The position numbers and the translations under genes are program-made. A DNA stretch of 64,000 nucleotides from JBKBIP01 sp046297495 (GTDB lineage Bacteria; Planctomycetota; Planctomycetia; Gemmatales; Gemmataceae), in contig JBKBIP010000027.1 in the NCBI GenBank assembly GCA_046297495.1, forward strand, positions 1 through 64,000, written 5' to 3'. The notes under the pieces were generated by a model that was not told the DNA's origin, made no database searches, and worked only from the letters and a program-made list of their open reading frames with translations. Positions 8,455 to 17,134 of this stretch are shown piece after piece; the first letter of the stretch is position 1; each line of letters opens with the position of its first letter.

Positions 8455-9192
8455 ATGCGAGCCAGTGATTGTCCTAAACCTGTCTGGAAGTGCTCCAAGG
8501 GTTCATCGGTTCGCGAGGCTGGTCCCTTCCCCACGCGAACGGGTAAATCCCGAACCCCTCTGCGGAGCAGCGGGCTGATCGTGTGTTTGGCGTTGGCCCT
8601 GGGCTGCGCGCAATCACCCGCGCCGCGCCGCTTGGGGGATCCGATGCTGGGATCGTCCCCGACCGCGCCGCTGTCGCATCATCCGGTGTCCGTTCCGGCC
8701 GGCAGCGGCACGGCGTCGGCTCCGGCGGTCCCCGGCTTCCCGACAAGCAACGCTGCCCTGGCCAGCGGCATGACCCGGCCGCTGAGCACTGGTGGCGACG
8801 CGCGGATTGCCCCCCCCGCGCCGGGCACGGCGCCCGGTTGGCAAGGCGTGCAACCGGCTTCGCCCCCCTCGGTTTCTTCCCCCGCCGCGCCGGTCAATGG
8901 CTCACCGTTGCCGCAACCCGTGCCGGCCCAACCCCCCGCCGCCGTTCTGGCGCGTGGCGTGGCCCCCACCGCCGCCCAAGTCGCCACTTATGAACAGGCC
9001 CAAGCCATCCTGACGGCGCGCGGCGTGCGTTGGCAACGGCTCGAAACCTGGGGGGACAAAGGAGAATGGAAATTTACCTGCTCCATTCCCAATCCCCAAA
9101 ACCAATTCATCAGCCGCACCTACGAAGCTCGCGCCAGCAACGATCTCACCGCCATTCGCGCCGTGCTGGAACAGATGGAACGGGAACGATAA
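8455..9192 (+). CDS. Proline-rich putative lipoprotein of unknown function
   Basis: The reading frame encodes 245 residues: a basic N-terminus, a hydrophobic segment ending in a lipobox-like LALALGC (about residues 45-51), a long Pro/Ala/Ser-rich linker, and a compact C-terminal domain (YEQAQAILTARGVRWQRLE ... FTCSIPNP). The export signal lies unusually far from ATG 8455; translation may really begin downstream (for example GTG 8581), because one arm of the ATTCATCGGTTCGCG repeat (8503-8516) lies inside the present N-terminal codons. Likely an envelope lipoprotein. I recognise no family. Confidence 0.6.
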   Translation: MRASDCPKPVWKCSKGSSVREAGPFPTRTGKSRTPLRSSGLIVCLALALGCAQSPAPRRLGDPMLGSSPTAPLSHHPVSVPAGSGTASAPAVPGFPTSNAALASGMTRPLSTGGDARIAPPAPGTAPGWQGVQPASPPSVSSPAAPVNGSPLPQPVPAQPPAAVLARGVAPTAAQVATYEQAQAILTARGVRWQRLETWGDKGEWKFTCSIPNPQNQFISRTYEARASNDLTAIRAVLEQMERER

Positions 9193-9353
9193 CGAATCAA
9201 GAAGCCGTGAAGCGTTTCACGGGCGAGCCATCCCGCCCATTTCCCGCTGGGAAAGCATATGTCAGTCCCACCGGGGTCATGGTGCTTCTTGGAATCCAAC
9301 AAGGTGAAAAACCGACTGACGGTGCCTCTTGGCCAAACGAAAGCTGGCTGACC

Positions 9354-9692
9354 ATGACAAGCAATTATCTGTATCACCTCGTCTCCCCCGCTCGTTGGCG
9401 CGCCGATGCCGACCAACCTTATCAGGCCGATTCGTTGGCCGTAGAGGGATTCATCCATTGTTCGCGGCGCGCGCAGGTGGAACGGATCGCCAATCTCTTT
9501 TACGCGCGCGCGCCGGAATTGGTGGCGTTGGTGATCGATGTCAACAAATTAACCAGCCCCGTCCGCGATGAGGACGCCGGCACCGGTGAGCTGTTTCCCC
9601 ATGTGTACGGTTCGATCAACCGCGATGCGGTGATTCAGGTTGTGCCCTTGCAACGCGACGCAACGGGGCAATGGGTGTTGCGTTCAGAGTGA
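9354..9692 (+). CDS. DUF952 family protein
   Basis: A cytoplasmic protein of 112 residues matching the DUF952 family: YHLVSPARWRADADQPYQADSLAVEGFIHCS near the start and GELFPHVYGSINRDAVI near the end. Members are small domains of unknown biochemical role with an ADP-ribosyl-transferase-like fold suggested for some. I use ATG 9354 because similarity begins there; the open frame extends upstream only as a shadow of the preceding gene. It stands between the lipoprotein and the amidase genes without clear operon links. Confidence 0.8.
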   Translation: MTSNYLYHLVSPARWRADADQPYQADSLAVEGFIHCSRRAQVERIANLFYARAPELVALVIDVNKLTSPVRDEDAGTGELFPHVYGSINRDAVIQVVPLQRDATGQWVLRSE

Positions 9693-9836
9693 CACGTTTC
9701 GCGTGCCAGCCAGCGCTGAGACAAACCGTACTTCCGTGAATACAATTCTCCGCATCGATCCCAATGGATCGTGTGCGCCGCTGGCGAGCGCGCGACACGA
9801 ATTTTCCGAACCCCCAACGATTCACCATCCACCATC

Positions 9837-11180
9837 ATGCCGACAACCATTCATGCTACCGCCGAGGCCATTCGACAGGGCCGGCTGACCCCTTTGGATG
9901 TCCTCGATCAATGCCTGGAACGGATCGACCGGCTGGAAAGCTGGGTGCGAGCCTGGGTCTTCGTGGATCGAGACGAAGCCCGCTTGCAGGCCCAACAACT
10001 GACCGAGGAAGCAAAACGCGGGATCTGGCGCGGGCCGTTGCATGGCATCCCGCTGGGAATCAAGGATATATTTGATGTCTGCGATTGGCCGACGGCGGCG
10101 GGGTCGCAGCGCTGGGCGCAGGCCATCGCCCGCCGGGATGCCACCGTGATCGAACGGCTGCGGCGTGCCGGGGCCGTGTTGCTGGGCAAGACGGTGACGA
10201 CGCCGTTCGCCAGCTTTGACCCATCCGTGACACGCAATCCCTGGAATGCCGAACGCACGCCGGGCGGTTCTAGCAGCGGCTCGGCGGCGGCGGTGGCCTG
10301 CGGCATGTGCCTGGGAGCGCTGGGTTCGCAGACGGGCGGCTCGATCACTCGCCCCGCCTCCTTCTGCGGCGTGGCCGGCTGCAAACCCACCTTTGGCCGA
10401 GTCAGCTGCGATGGCGTCATGCCGTTGGCGCCATCGCTCGATCATCCGGGACCGATAGCCAACTGTGTCCGCGACCTGGCCTACTTGCTACAAGTCATGG
10501 CTGGCTCCGACCCGCGCGATCCGGCGTGCAGCTCGCGCCCCGTTCCCGACTATCGGGCCGCCTTGACCCGACCACGAGGCAAGCCGCGCCTGGGCCGGTT
10601 GCGGGGCCTGTTTGAGGATCATGCCGAAGCAGCGATGAACCGGCTCCTCGATCAAGTGACAGAGCATTTTCAAAAAAACGATATTCAAGTGACCGACATC
10701 GCCTTGCCCGGCAGCTTCCCGGACGTGACGCGCCGCCATTATGACATGATGGCCGTCGAGGGGGCGGCCTTTCACGAAGCCCGTTTCCGCCGTCACCCGG
10801 AGGACTATCCACCGAAGATTCGCCAGCTCATCGAGGACGGCTTGGCGTGTTCCGCGACGGACTACGCCCGCAGTCGGGATTTCCAACAGCAGCTGCGGGC
10901 CGAGATGCTTCCCTGTTTCGAGCTGGTCGATGCCCTGCTCGCCCCAGCCACCTGCGGTCCCGCCCCCGACGCCAGCACCACCGGCAATCCAATGTTTCAA
11001 GCGCCGTGGAGCTTCACCGGCTTACCGACCGTATCCTTTCTAGCTGGCCATCATGATCATGGAATGCCCATGTGTATTCAATTGATCGGCCTTCCGTGGT
11101 CCGAAGCGGAGCTGTTTCCGGTGGCGGAACGGTGTGAACAAGTGCTGGCAGTGGCGAAGCGAGACGTGCCCTCGCCTTGA
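9837..11180 (+). CDS. Amidase signature family hydrolase
   Basis: The 447-residue enzyme has the Ser-cisSer-Lys triad of the amidase signature family: K76 in GIKDIFDV, the serine-rich GGSSSGSAAAV loop (residues 143-152) and nucleophile S169 in GSQTGGSITRP. Family members hydrolyse amide bonds of diverse small molecules; GatA is a relative, but the true gatA of this genome lies at 28794-30254, so this is a stand-alone amidase. ATG 9837 is chosen because family similarity begins at once after it. Cytoplasmic, no signal peptide. Substrate unknown. Confidence 0.9.
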   Translation: MPTTIHATAEAIRQGRLTPLDVLDQCLERIDRLESWVRAWVFVDRDEARLQAQQLTEEAKRGIWRGPLHGIPLGIKDIFDVCDWPTAAGSQRWAQAIARRDATVIERLRRAGAVLLGKTVTTPFASFDPSVTRNPWNAERTPGGSSSGSAAAVACGMCLGALGSQTGGSITRPASFCGVAGCKPTFGRVSCDGVMPLAPSLDHPGPIANCVRDLAYLLQVMAGSDPRDPACSSRPVPDYRAALTRPRGKPRLGRLRGLFEDHAEAAMNRLLDQVTEHFQKNDIQVTDIALPGSFPDVTRRHYDMMAVEGAAFHEARFRRHPEDYPPKIRQLIEDGLACSATDYARSRDFQQQLRAEMLPCFELVDALLAPATCGPAPDASTTGNPMFQAPWSFTGLPTVSFLAGHHDHGMPMCIQLIGLPWSEAELFPVAERCEQVLAVAKRDVPSP

Positions 11181-11356
11181 GAGCAGGTCGTGCAAAGCTA
11201 CCGTGGCGACACCAAGGACCCGAATTTTTCAGCCGTCGCGTTGCTCTGCTGTTCATGCCCGACTTGACAGGGTTGGCGATTCACGTTTAGATACCCCATC
11301 ATATTACTCCGGTAACAAAGAAACTCCGAGCGCGCGACTTGGCGGGGATGCAGGGA

Positions 11357-12142
11357 ATGGACAACAACTGGCGGTCCTATGTGGTGGAACTGGTGGGCAC
11401 GTTTATGTTCGTGCTGCTGGCGAGTGGGGCCGTATGCACCAGTTATCTGCCCGCCGACCAGTCCGGCAAAGTGTATCCCGATCTGACCGCGATGGCCTTG
11501 GCCCAAGGCTTCGCGCTGGCGGCGCTGCTGGGTGTCACGCCACGGTTTTCGGAGGGCTGTCTCAATCCGGCCATCACGTTGGCCTTATGGGTGTTCAAAC
11601 GGTTGGAGCTGCGCAAACTCGGTGGCTTGCTTGCCGCTCAGCTGCTCGGCTCGTTTCTGGCTGGTTTGGTGTTGTGGCTGTCGTTCTGGGAAATCGTCTT
11701 GCGCGACGCTCGGCTCGGCGCCCCGCATCTGAATGCTAAAGCATTCGGCTTGCCCGATGCTTCCTTCGCCAGCGCCTTGTTAAGTGGTATTGGCTTCGAG
11801 TTGCTCCTGTCGTTCATTGTCACGTTGGTCATCTTCGCCACACTGCTTGATCCCCGCGCGCCGCGGTTCGGCGGCTTGGCGGCGGGGCTGGCCTTATCCG
11901 CCGTGATCTTCATGGGCTACTATCTCACCGGGGCCGCCGTCAATCCAGCGCGCTGGTTCGGCCCCGCGCTGTGCGAACGGTTTCTGCTCGGCATGCCCGA
12001 CGCCTTGGACGATCACATCATCTACTGGCTGGGACCGATTCTGGGCGCCTTGGCGGCGGGTGGGTTGTACACATTCTGCATGATGCCCGCGGATGTCGAA
12101 TCAACAGAGAGTGCGGCCATCAAACCGCGCGAGCGCAAGTAA
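11357..12142 (+). CDS. Aquaporin/glycerol facilitator family channel (MIP)
   Basis: The 261-residue membrane protein has the two MIP half-helix motifs: NPAITLALW (first NPA, after SEGCL) and NPARWFGPA (second NPA, after GAAV), with six hydrophobic helices and a short charged C-tail. It would pass water or small neutral solutes through the inner membrane. The residue after the second NPA is R, as required for the selectivity filter. Start is uncertain between TTG 11339, ATG 11348 and ATG 11357; the GGGG at 11344-11347 is best placed for 11357. A hairpin follows the stop codon. Confidence 0.88.
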   Translation: MDNNWRSYVVELVGTFMFVLLASGAVCTSYLPADQSGKVYPDLTAMALAQGFALAALLGVTPRFSEGCLNPAITLALWVFKRLELRKLGGLLAAQLLGSFLAGLVLWLSFWEIVLRDARLGAPHLNAKAFGLPDASFASALLSGIGFELLLSFIVTLVIFATLLDPRAPRFGGLAAGLALSAVIFMGYYLTGAAVNPARWFGPALCERFLLGMPDALDDHIIYWLGPILGALAAGGLYTFCMMPADVESTESAAIKPRERK

Positions 12143-12164
12143 CCCGGCTTTCCCCTAAGCCGGG
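12143..12164 (+). terminator. Hairpin terminator after the aquaporin gene
   Basis: CCCGGCTT (12143-12150) and AAGCCGGG (12157-12164) form a perfect 8-bp stem with a six-base loop directly after the stop codon. There is no T run. Confidence 0.55.
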
Positions 12165-12211
12165 GTACTCTCGCGCGATTTCTCAGGGAGGGGATAAGAT
12201 CGGATCAAACC

Positions 12212-12817
12212 ATGCGACCGCTCACCTTGGACGACCTGCTGCCGCTGGAGGAATTCGCCAACCGGCGCCGGGAGTTCTTCGATTCGCTCCAGCGCTATCT
12301 GGATCAATATCGGCGGGTCCGATTGGGACCGCGCCTGACCCTGCGCTTTGAAAATCGGCAAACGCTGTGGTTTCAAGTACAAGAGATGATTCGCATCGCC
12401 CGGTTGCGCGATCCCCAGCTGCTCCAACGAGAGTTGGACTTGTACAACCGGCTGCTGCCAGGCCCCAATCAGCTTCAGGCCGCGCTGATCATCACCATCA
12501 CCGATGCCAGCCGATTGACCGAGGAATTAACCTTTTGGCAAGGACTGACCGGCGGCGCCCTGCGGCTGGTCGTGGGCAAAAACGCCATTCCCGCGACACT
12601 CACGACCTGCCGCCCCGAGGATCGCTGCACCGGCGCCGCGCATTGGCTGCAATTCGCTTTTGACGCCTTCAGCCGCAAAGCCCTAAGTGACTCTCGCCAA
12701 CCCGCTTTCTTGCGAGTCGAATACGACACCTACCACCACGACAGCCCGCCGTTGAGCGACGATGTCCGCCAAAGTTTGCTCGACGATCTGGAACTGTCCG
12801 ACCGGGACGCGGCATAA
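12212..12817 (+). CDS. DUF3501 family protein
   Basis: The 201-residue protein matches DUF3501: MRPLTLDDLL at the start, RRVRLGPRLTLRFENRQTLWFQVQEMIRIARL in the first third, and a later LRVEYD segment. Elsewhere DUF3501 genes sit beside rubrerythrin or heterodisulfide-reductase-like genes, which suggests a redox role, but no such neighbour is here. Soluble, no signal peptide. It is the last + gene before a perfect hairpin shared with the convergent membrane gene. Confidence 0.75.
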   Translation: MRPLTLDDLLPLEEFANRRREFFDSLQRYLDQYRRVRLGPRLTLRFENRQTLWFQVQEMIRIARLRDPQLLQRELDLYNRLLPGPNQLQAALIITITDASRLTEELTFWQGLTGGALRLVVGKNAIPATLTTCRPEDRCTGAAHWLQFAFDAFSRKALSDSRQPAFLRVEYDTYHHDSPPLSDDVRQSLLDDLELSDRDAA

Positions 12818-12842
12818 GGGAGAACAGAAAGAGAAAAAGGGG

Positions 12843-12884
12843 GCTTCGCCAGGGTAAAGCGTTCCAGCTTTACCCTGGCGAAGC
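12843..12884. terminator. Perfect 17-bp hairpin between convergent genes
   Basis: GCTTCGCCAGGGTAAAG (12843-12859) pairs exactly with CTTTACCCTGGCGAAGC (12868-12884) around an eight-base loop. Its place between the ends of two convergent genes suggests a bidirectional terminator; no T run is present, so it could also be a palindromic repeat. Confidence 0.6.
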
Positions 12885-12988
12885 TTGGCCTACGCGTGCG
12901 AACCGAATGACGAACCATTCGGAAACGGCGTTCAGCCGCGCACGGCGTCGGCCTCGGGTAGCTTCGCGGGCCATTCTCCGAAACTGCT

Positions 12989-13531
12989 CTAACGTCCATG
13001 CTCGCGGGATTCATCGGTTCGCACGGCGGGTCGCGGCTTCGCGCGGACCGCTGGGGCATCGGCTGCTTTCTCGGATGTCAAATCGTCGTCATCCAGTACC
13101 AGCGGCGGTTTGCCGAACCGCTGGCGCAGCCGATTGACGGAGGCCAACACCTGTGGCCGCGTGATGAGCTTGCGTTCCAAGGTTCGCTTGCCGGGAAAAT
13201 CCAGCAGCATCAAGCCAATCAAGATGGTCAGAATCCCTTGTCCTGGTACGCCTGGTAGGGCCAACACCGCTCCCACCGCCACCAACAACAAGCCGAACAG
13301 ATTCTTGACGATCAAACCGATCCAGCGCAAGATCGGATGCTGATCTCCCCAGAAGTAGATATGTTGATGATCTTGACGAAAATAGGTGGCCGGCATGCGC
13401 ACGATCACGAACCCCACGGCGGCGATGCTGCCGAAGAAGGAGAGCAAGAAGAAGCCCATGCCGAACACCCATTGTTGCCAGGTGGGCAACTCGCGCAGGT
13501 ATTCAACGACAGTCCATAGCCAATCGAACAT
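12989..13531 (-). CDS. PGPGW-type small transmembrane protein
   Basis: The 180-residue protein has two hydrophobic regions (WVFGMGFFLLSFFGSIAAVG and a long LFGLLLVAVGAVLALPGVPGQGILTI region) with the LPGVPGQG...DFPGKRTLERKLI pattern of the putative transmembrane PGPGW family. Function is unknown. I use M at 13531 (MFDWLWTV), which begins family similarity; an upstream in-frame ATG at 13615 adds an unlikely leader. The C-terminal codons run through one arm of the ATTCATCGGTTCGCG repeat (13009-13022), so the tail (RTDESREHGR) seems to derive from a repeat element. Confidence 0.75.
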   Translation of the reverse strand: MFDWLWTVVEYLRELPTWQQWVFGMGFFLLSFFGSIAAVGFVIVRMPATYFRQDHQHIYFWGDQHPILRWIGLIVKNLFGLLLVAVGAVLALPGVPGQGILTILIGLMLLDFPGKRTLERKLITRPQVLASVNRLRQRFGKPPLVLDDDDLTSEKAADAPAVRAKPRPAVRTDESREHGR

Positions 13532-13711
13532 TGCCGAACTCTTTGGGATAAACAGTCTCCCTTCATGCCGTCCCCGTCCCTGAATCAAGCCGCTGTGGTA
13601 TCCTATGTGGGTCAAGGGCCGGTATCAAGTTGGCCCGCTCGTATCCATTCCGCGTCTAGCCGCCACTTCTCCCTATGCGATGGCCCTCTTGGACGATAAA
13701 CTCATGGCTAA

Positions 13712-13764
13712 GAAACCATCCGACAAACCCCTCGCCCCCCACGAAGGGCTTGTCGGATGGTTTC
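13712..13764. repeat. 15-bp inverted repeat ahead of the zinc-ribbon gene
   Basis: GAAACCATCCGACAA (13712-13726) is the exact inverse of TTGTCGGATGGTTTC (13750-13764) with a 23-base loop. It lies between divergent genes, where a terminator is not expected, so a regulatory hairpin or repeat element are both possible. Confidence 0.5.
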
Positions 13765-13836
13765 AAAGGATTCGCATTATTACCTGGCCAACCGGGTGCG
13801 TCTGTTCCCGGTGCAACGCTTTGGCGGCGAGCGCTT

Positions 13837-14517
13837 ATGGCGGATGAATATCTTTACTGTCCCTCGTGCAACAACAAAGTGAAAGTGCCGGAAGCCATGC
13901 TGGGACAGGTGGTGCAATGCCCGTTGTGTTTTCTCGTCTTTCGTGCGCCGACTCGTGGCCAGAACCACCAACCCCAACCCACGTCCACCGGCGCGACCCC
14001 GCCAGCGCCCCCCGTGCCGGCCGCGCCGCTCCCTGAAATCCCGCCGCGATCAGAAGTGGCGAACACCGAGCGAGAGGAACAAAACGAGCAGATTCGCCGC
14101 GCCCTGCGCTGGCCGGCGATTGGATTATTGCTGTTTGGCTTGTTTGGCATCTTCATGATAGCCCGGGAAGCCAACGGTTTGTTGTTCCAACCCGATGCGT
14201 ACCTGGATCAAGCCAACGAACAAATGGAAAACATGCTGGCGGCTGCTGGCTTGGCGGCTTTGCATCAACCTCTGGATCGCCAGGTGCAGTACGTCGTCTT
14301 TTTGATGACCTTCGGACTATTCGCCGCCATCAACATTATCATCACGCTGGCCGCTTACAACATGCTGCAACTGTGCCGTTACGGTTTGGCGGTGTTTGGC
14401 TCATGTCTGGCCTTGCTCAACTGTAATGTGCCGATTTGTTTGGTCGGCTTTCCGTTCGCCATTTGGGCGTTGGTGTTGCTGATGAACCCGCGGGTCAGAA
14501 ATGCCTTCGATTCTTGA
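13837..14517 (+). CDS. Zinc-ribbon membrane protein, paralogue 1
   Basis: The 226-residue protein starts with a zinc ribbon (YCPSCNNKVKVPEAMLGQVVQCPLCFLVF), then a Pro-rich linker, then membrane helices around WPAIGLLLFGLFGIFMIA and two more near the C-terminus, ending FAIWALVLLMNPRVRNAF. It would be an inner-membrane protein with a cytoplasmic metal-binding head. The gene at 14548 has the same plan and a similar C-terminal GYPCGAWAFLTLRKPEIRKGF segment, so the two are tandem paralogues. Such proteins are common in planctomycetes; role unknown. ATG 13837 is used because the ribbon begins there. Confidence 0.7.
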   Translation: MADEYLYCPSCNNKVKVPEAMLGQVVQCPLCFLVFRAPTRGQNHQPQPTSTGATPPAPPVPAAPLPEIPPRSEVANTEREEQNEQIRRALRWPAIGLLLFGLFGIFMIAREANGLLFQPDAYLDQANEQMENMLAAAGLAALHQPLDRQVQYVVFLMTFGLFAAINIIITLAAYNMLQLCRYGLAVFGSCLALLNCNVPICLVGFPFAIWALVLLMNPRVRNAFDS

Positions 14518-14547
14518 GCGCGGCAGCGGCAGGCTATCGAGGAAATC

Positions 14548-15162
14548 ATGATGGAACCGATTCTTTGTCCCCGCTGTAAAGGTTCGGTCTTGGTCCCTGG
14601 AGAAAGCGAGCAGAAGCTGGTTTGTCCTTCCTGTAAGGCGCAAGTCACCTTGCTCGACGAATCTCGGACCGAAAACCGCGCGCGTATGGAGGTGGACACA
14701 ACGGAATCAGCAGCGGATTACCAGCTGCGCCGCAAGGCGGAACGGGCCGTGCGCGGGCCGGCTTGGGGATTGATGATCACGGGGATCGTTGGTTTGTTGT
14801 TCAACATCTGTCATTTGGGGCGGTCGTTGTACACGGATCGTGAGTTGGTCCGTGTGCCCCTTGGCGTCATAACGGGAGAATATGGACTGTTGGTGCCGCC
14901 CCGCACGGTTTCGGACAAGCTGTTAATCGGTGGTTTCGCCGCGGCGCATGGGGGCATCCTTCTGGGGGGCTGGCGGATGTGGCATTTGCGCGGCTACCTG
15001 CTGGCGCAGCTCGCCAGCTGGCTGGCGATGCTCAATTTTCTCATGGGTTGGTGCCTGCTGGGACTGATCGGTTATCCCTGCGGCGCCTGGGCGTTTTTGA
15101 CCCTGCGCAAACCGGAGATCCGCAAAGGTTTCGCATTGCGGCGCGCGTCCGGGGGGGAATGA
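14548..15162 (+). CDS. Zinc-ribbon membrane protein, paralogue 2
   Basis: The 204-residue protein has an N-terminal zinc ribbon (ILCPRCKGSVLVPGE then VCPSCKAQV), a charged linker, and four hydrophobic segments, ending with LRKPEIRKGFALRR. It is a tandem paralogue of the preceding gene, 30 bp away, and probably co-transcribed with it. GAGG precedes ATG 14548; ATG 14551 directly follows and is equally possible. Function unknown. A small GC hairpin follows the pair. Confidence 0.7.
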   Translation: MMEPILCPRCKGSVLVPGESEQKLVCPSCKAQVTLLDESRTENRARMEVDTTESAADYQLRRKAERAVRGPAWGLMITGIVGLLFNICHLGRSLYTDRELVRVPLGVITGEYGLLVPPRTVSDKLLIGGFAAAHGGILLGGWRMWHLRGYLLAQLASWLAMLNFLMGWCLLGLIGYPCGAWAFLTLRKPEIRKGFALRRASGGE

Positions 15163-15239
15163 TTAGGCCCGTGGGAAGCGACAGCCTGCCCTGTTTCGGC
15201 GCCAGACTCTCGATTCATTGTGGATGCTCAAATGACTAT

Positions 15240-15259
15240 GACCCCCACGGGGTCTTATT
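15240..15259 (+). terminator. Hairpin terminator
   Basis: GACCCC (15240-15245), loop CAC, GGGGTC (15249-15254), then TTATT. It lies after the zinc-ribbon pair and before gatB. Confidence 0.5.
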
Positions 15260-15360
15260 GGTAAGTGCTGGCCACCCCCAATCTGTCCACGTCATGAACT
15301 TCATGATCGCGGCATGACCAGCGCCCTTATCCAGATTCCTGAAAGGTGAACGTCTCGAAC

Positions 15361-16917
15361 ATGTCCGACCTACCCTACCACATCGTCATTGGTTTGGAAG
15401 TTCATGTTCAACTCCTGACACAGACCAAGCTGTTCTGCGGGTGCGGCACGCGCTTCGGGTTGCCGCCGAATTCAGCGACCTGTCCGGTGTGCTGTGGGAT
15501 GCCAGGGGTGCTGCCGGTGATGAATCGGCAGGCGTTCGAGCTGGCCTTGCGGGCGGCGTTGGCGTTGAATTGTCAAATTGCCCGCTTCACCAAATGGGAC
15601 CGCAAGAATTACTACTATCCCGATCTGCCTAAGAATTATCAGATCAGCCAGTACGACTTGCCCTTTAGCCATGATGGTTGGCTAGAAATTGTCACAGAGC
15701 AAGGGGCGAAACGCATCGGCATCATCCGGGTGCATTTGGAGGAGGACGCCGGCAAAATGCTGCACGACGAACAGGGGGGCGGCCGGGATAGTTTGGTCGA
15801 TTTGAACCGCACCGGCACGCCTCTGTTGGAAATCGTCAGCCGCCCTGACATCCGCGCGCCGGAGGAAGCCAAGGCGTATCTGGAAGAAATTCGTTTACTG
15901 CTGCGCGAGCTGCGGGTGTCCGATTGCGAGATGCAAGAAGGCAGCCTACGCTGCGATGCCAATGTCAACATCCATGTCCCCCACGCCGACGGCGTCGTCG
16001 TGGCCACGCCGATTGTCGAAGTCAAGAACCTCAACAGCTTCCGGGCCGTCGAACGAGCCACGCGCTACGAAGCGCAACGACAACATGAGGAAGTGCAAGC
16101 CAAGCTTGGCGGCGCCTGGGAACTCCTGCCGCCGCATGGCAGTTCCGTGCGCCAGATCGGCGAGCGCAAGAATGGCGCCTTGCGCCCCGTCTCGAAAGCC
16201 ACGGCGGGTTGGAACGAGGAACGCGGCATCACGCAGATGCAGCGCCGCAAGGAGGAAGCGTCGGATTATCGCTATTTCCCGGAACCGGACCTGGCGCCGG
16301 TGGTCGTCGATGAGGCCTGGTTGGACCGGGTGCGGGCCGAGGTGGGGGAGCTGCCGGCGGCTCAGCGCCAGCGCTTGCCGAAGCAATATGGCTTGTCGGA
16401 GTATGATGCCGAGGTGCTGACCCGCCAGGGACGAGCCTTCGTCGCTTATTTCGAGGATGTGGCCCAGCGCTGCGGCGATGCCAAGACTGCTAGTAACTGG
16501 TTGACCAATCAAGTGTTGCAAACTTTGAACGAACGTAAGCAAACCATCACGGATTTTCCGTTGTCCGCCGCCGCCTTGAGCGATCTCATCCAGCGCGCGC
16601 GCCAGACGGGCTTGCCGGCCCAGAAAGCGCGTGAGGTCTATGCGCACATGTTGGACACTGGAGTATCGGTGGACCAAGCGTTTCAGCGACTCGGCATCCA
16701 GACGGTGGATGAAGGACAACTGCTGGACATCGTGCGGCGAGCCATTGCCAATAATCCCAAAGCCGTCGCCGATTTCAAGAATGGCAAGACCAAGGCCGCC
16801 GAGGCCATCAAGGGGGCCATCATGCGCGAAGCCAAAGGGATGGCCAAAGTCGATGTGGTGCAACAACTGTTATTCCAAGAGCTGGCGACCAGCGAACCGC
16901 CGGATCCGTCATCCTGA
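15361..16917 (+). CDS. gatB: Aspartyl/glutamyl-tRNA amidotransferase subunit B
   Basis: GatB is the kinase/tRNA-binding subunit of GatCAB, which turns Glu-tRNA(Gln) or Asp-tRNA(Asn) into the amidated form. The 518 residues open with YHIVIGLEVHVQLLT and a four-cysteine zinc site (C26, C28, C41, C44), continue through LEEDAGK and DLNRTGTPLLEIVSRPD, and end with the helical YqeY-like tail (FKNGKTKAAEAIKGAIMREAKG). ATG 15361 matches family starts; a GTG at 15346 is an alternative. gatB is separated from gatC-gatA, which lie on the other strand at 28794-30593. Confidence 0.97.
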   Translation: MSDLPYHIVIGLEVHVQLLTQTKLFCGCGTRFGLPPNSATCPVCCGMPGVLPVMNRQAFELALRAALALNCQIARFTKWDRKNYYYPDLPKNYQISQYDLPFSHDGWLEIVTEQGAKRIGIIRVHLEEDAGKMLHDEQGGGRDSLVDLNRTGTPLLEIVSRPDIRAPEEAKAYLEEIRLLLRELRVSDCEMQEGSLRCDANVNIHVPHADGVVVATPIVEVKNLNSFRAVERATRYEAQRQHEEVQAKLGGAWELLPPHGSSVRQIGERKNGALRPVSKATAGWNEERGITQMQRRKEEASDYRYFPEPDLAPVVVDEAWLDRVRAEVGELPAAQRQRLPKQYGLSEYDAEVLTRQGRAFVAYFEDVAQRCGDAKTASNWLTNQVLQTLNERKQTITDFPLSAAALSDLIQRARQTGLPAQKAREVYAHMLDTGVSVDQAFQRLGIQTVDEGQLLDIVRRAIANNPKAVADFKNGKTKAAEAIKGAIMREAKGMAKVDVVQQLLFQELATSEPPDPSS

Positions 16918-17134
16918 GAATTCACGAGGCGGGCACGTCCACCGCTGCCCTGCTCTTGAATCCCGGATGATCGACACCTTTGAACCAGTTTCATGACAGG
17001 CCCGCAGCCGCTCCAGTAACACTCCGAGGGCAGTCTTTCCTTTGTGAAAGTTTCACGAATTATTCACCTAATCCCAGCGGCAAGCGTCCGCCGTGAAAGC
17101 GACAATGCCACCAATGCCCAGAAAGGTGGTCATC

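Noticed and set aside
9837..11180. Second gatA gene.
   Set aside because: It lacks the GatA-specific SSTENSAF-type region and is shorter; gatA at 28794 lies beside gatC.
15946..16866. A 306-codon minus-strand frame inside gatB.
   Set aside because: gatB is unambiguous on the + strand; the antisense frame has no family-like motif.
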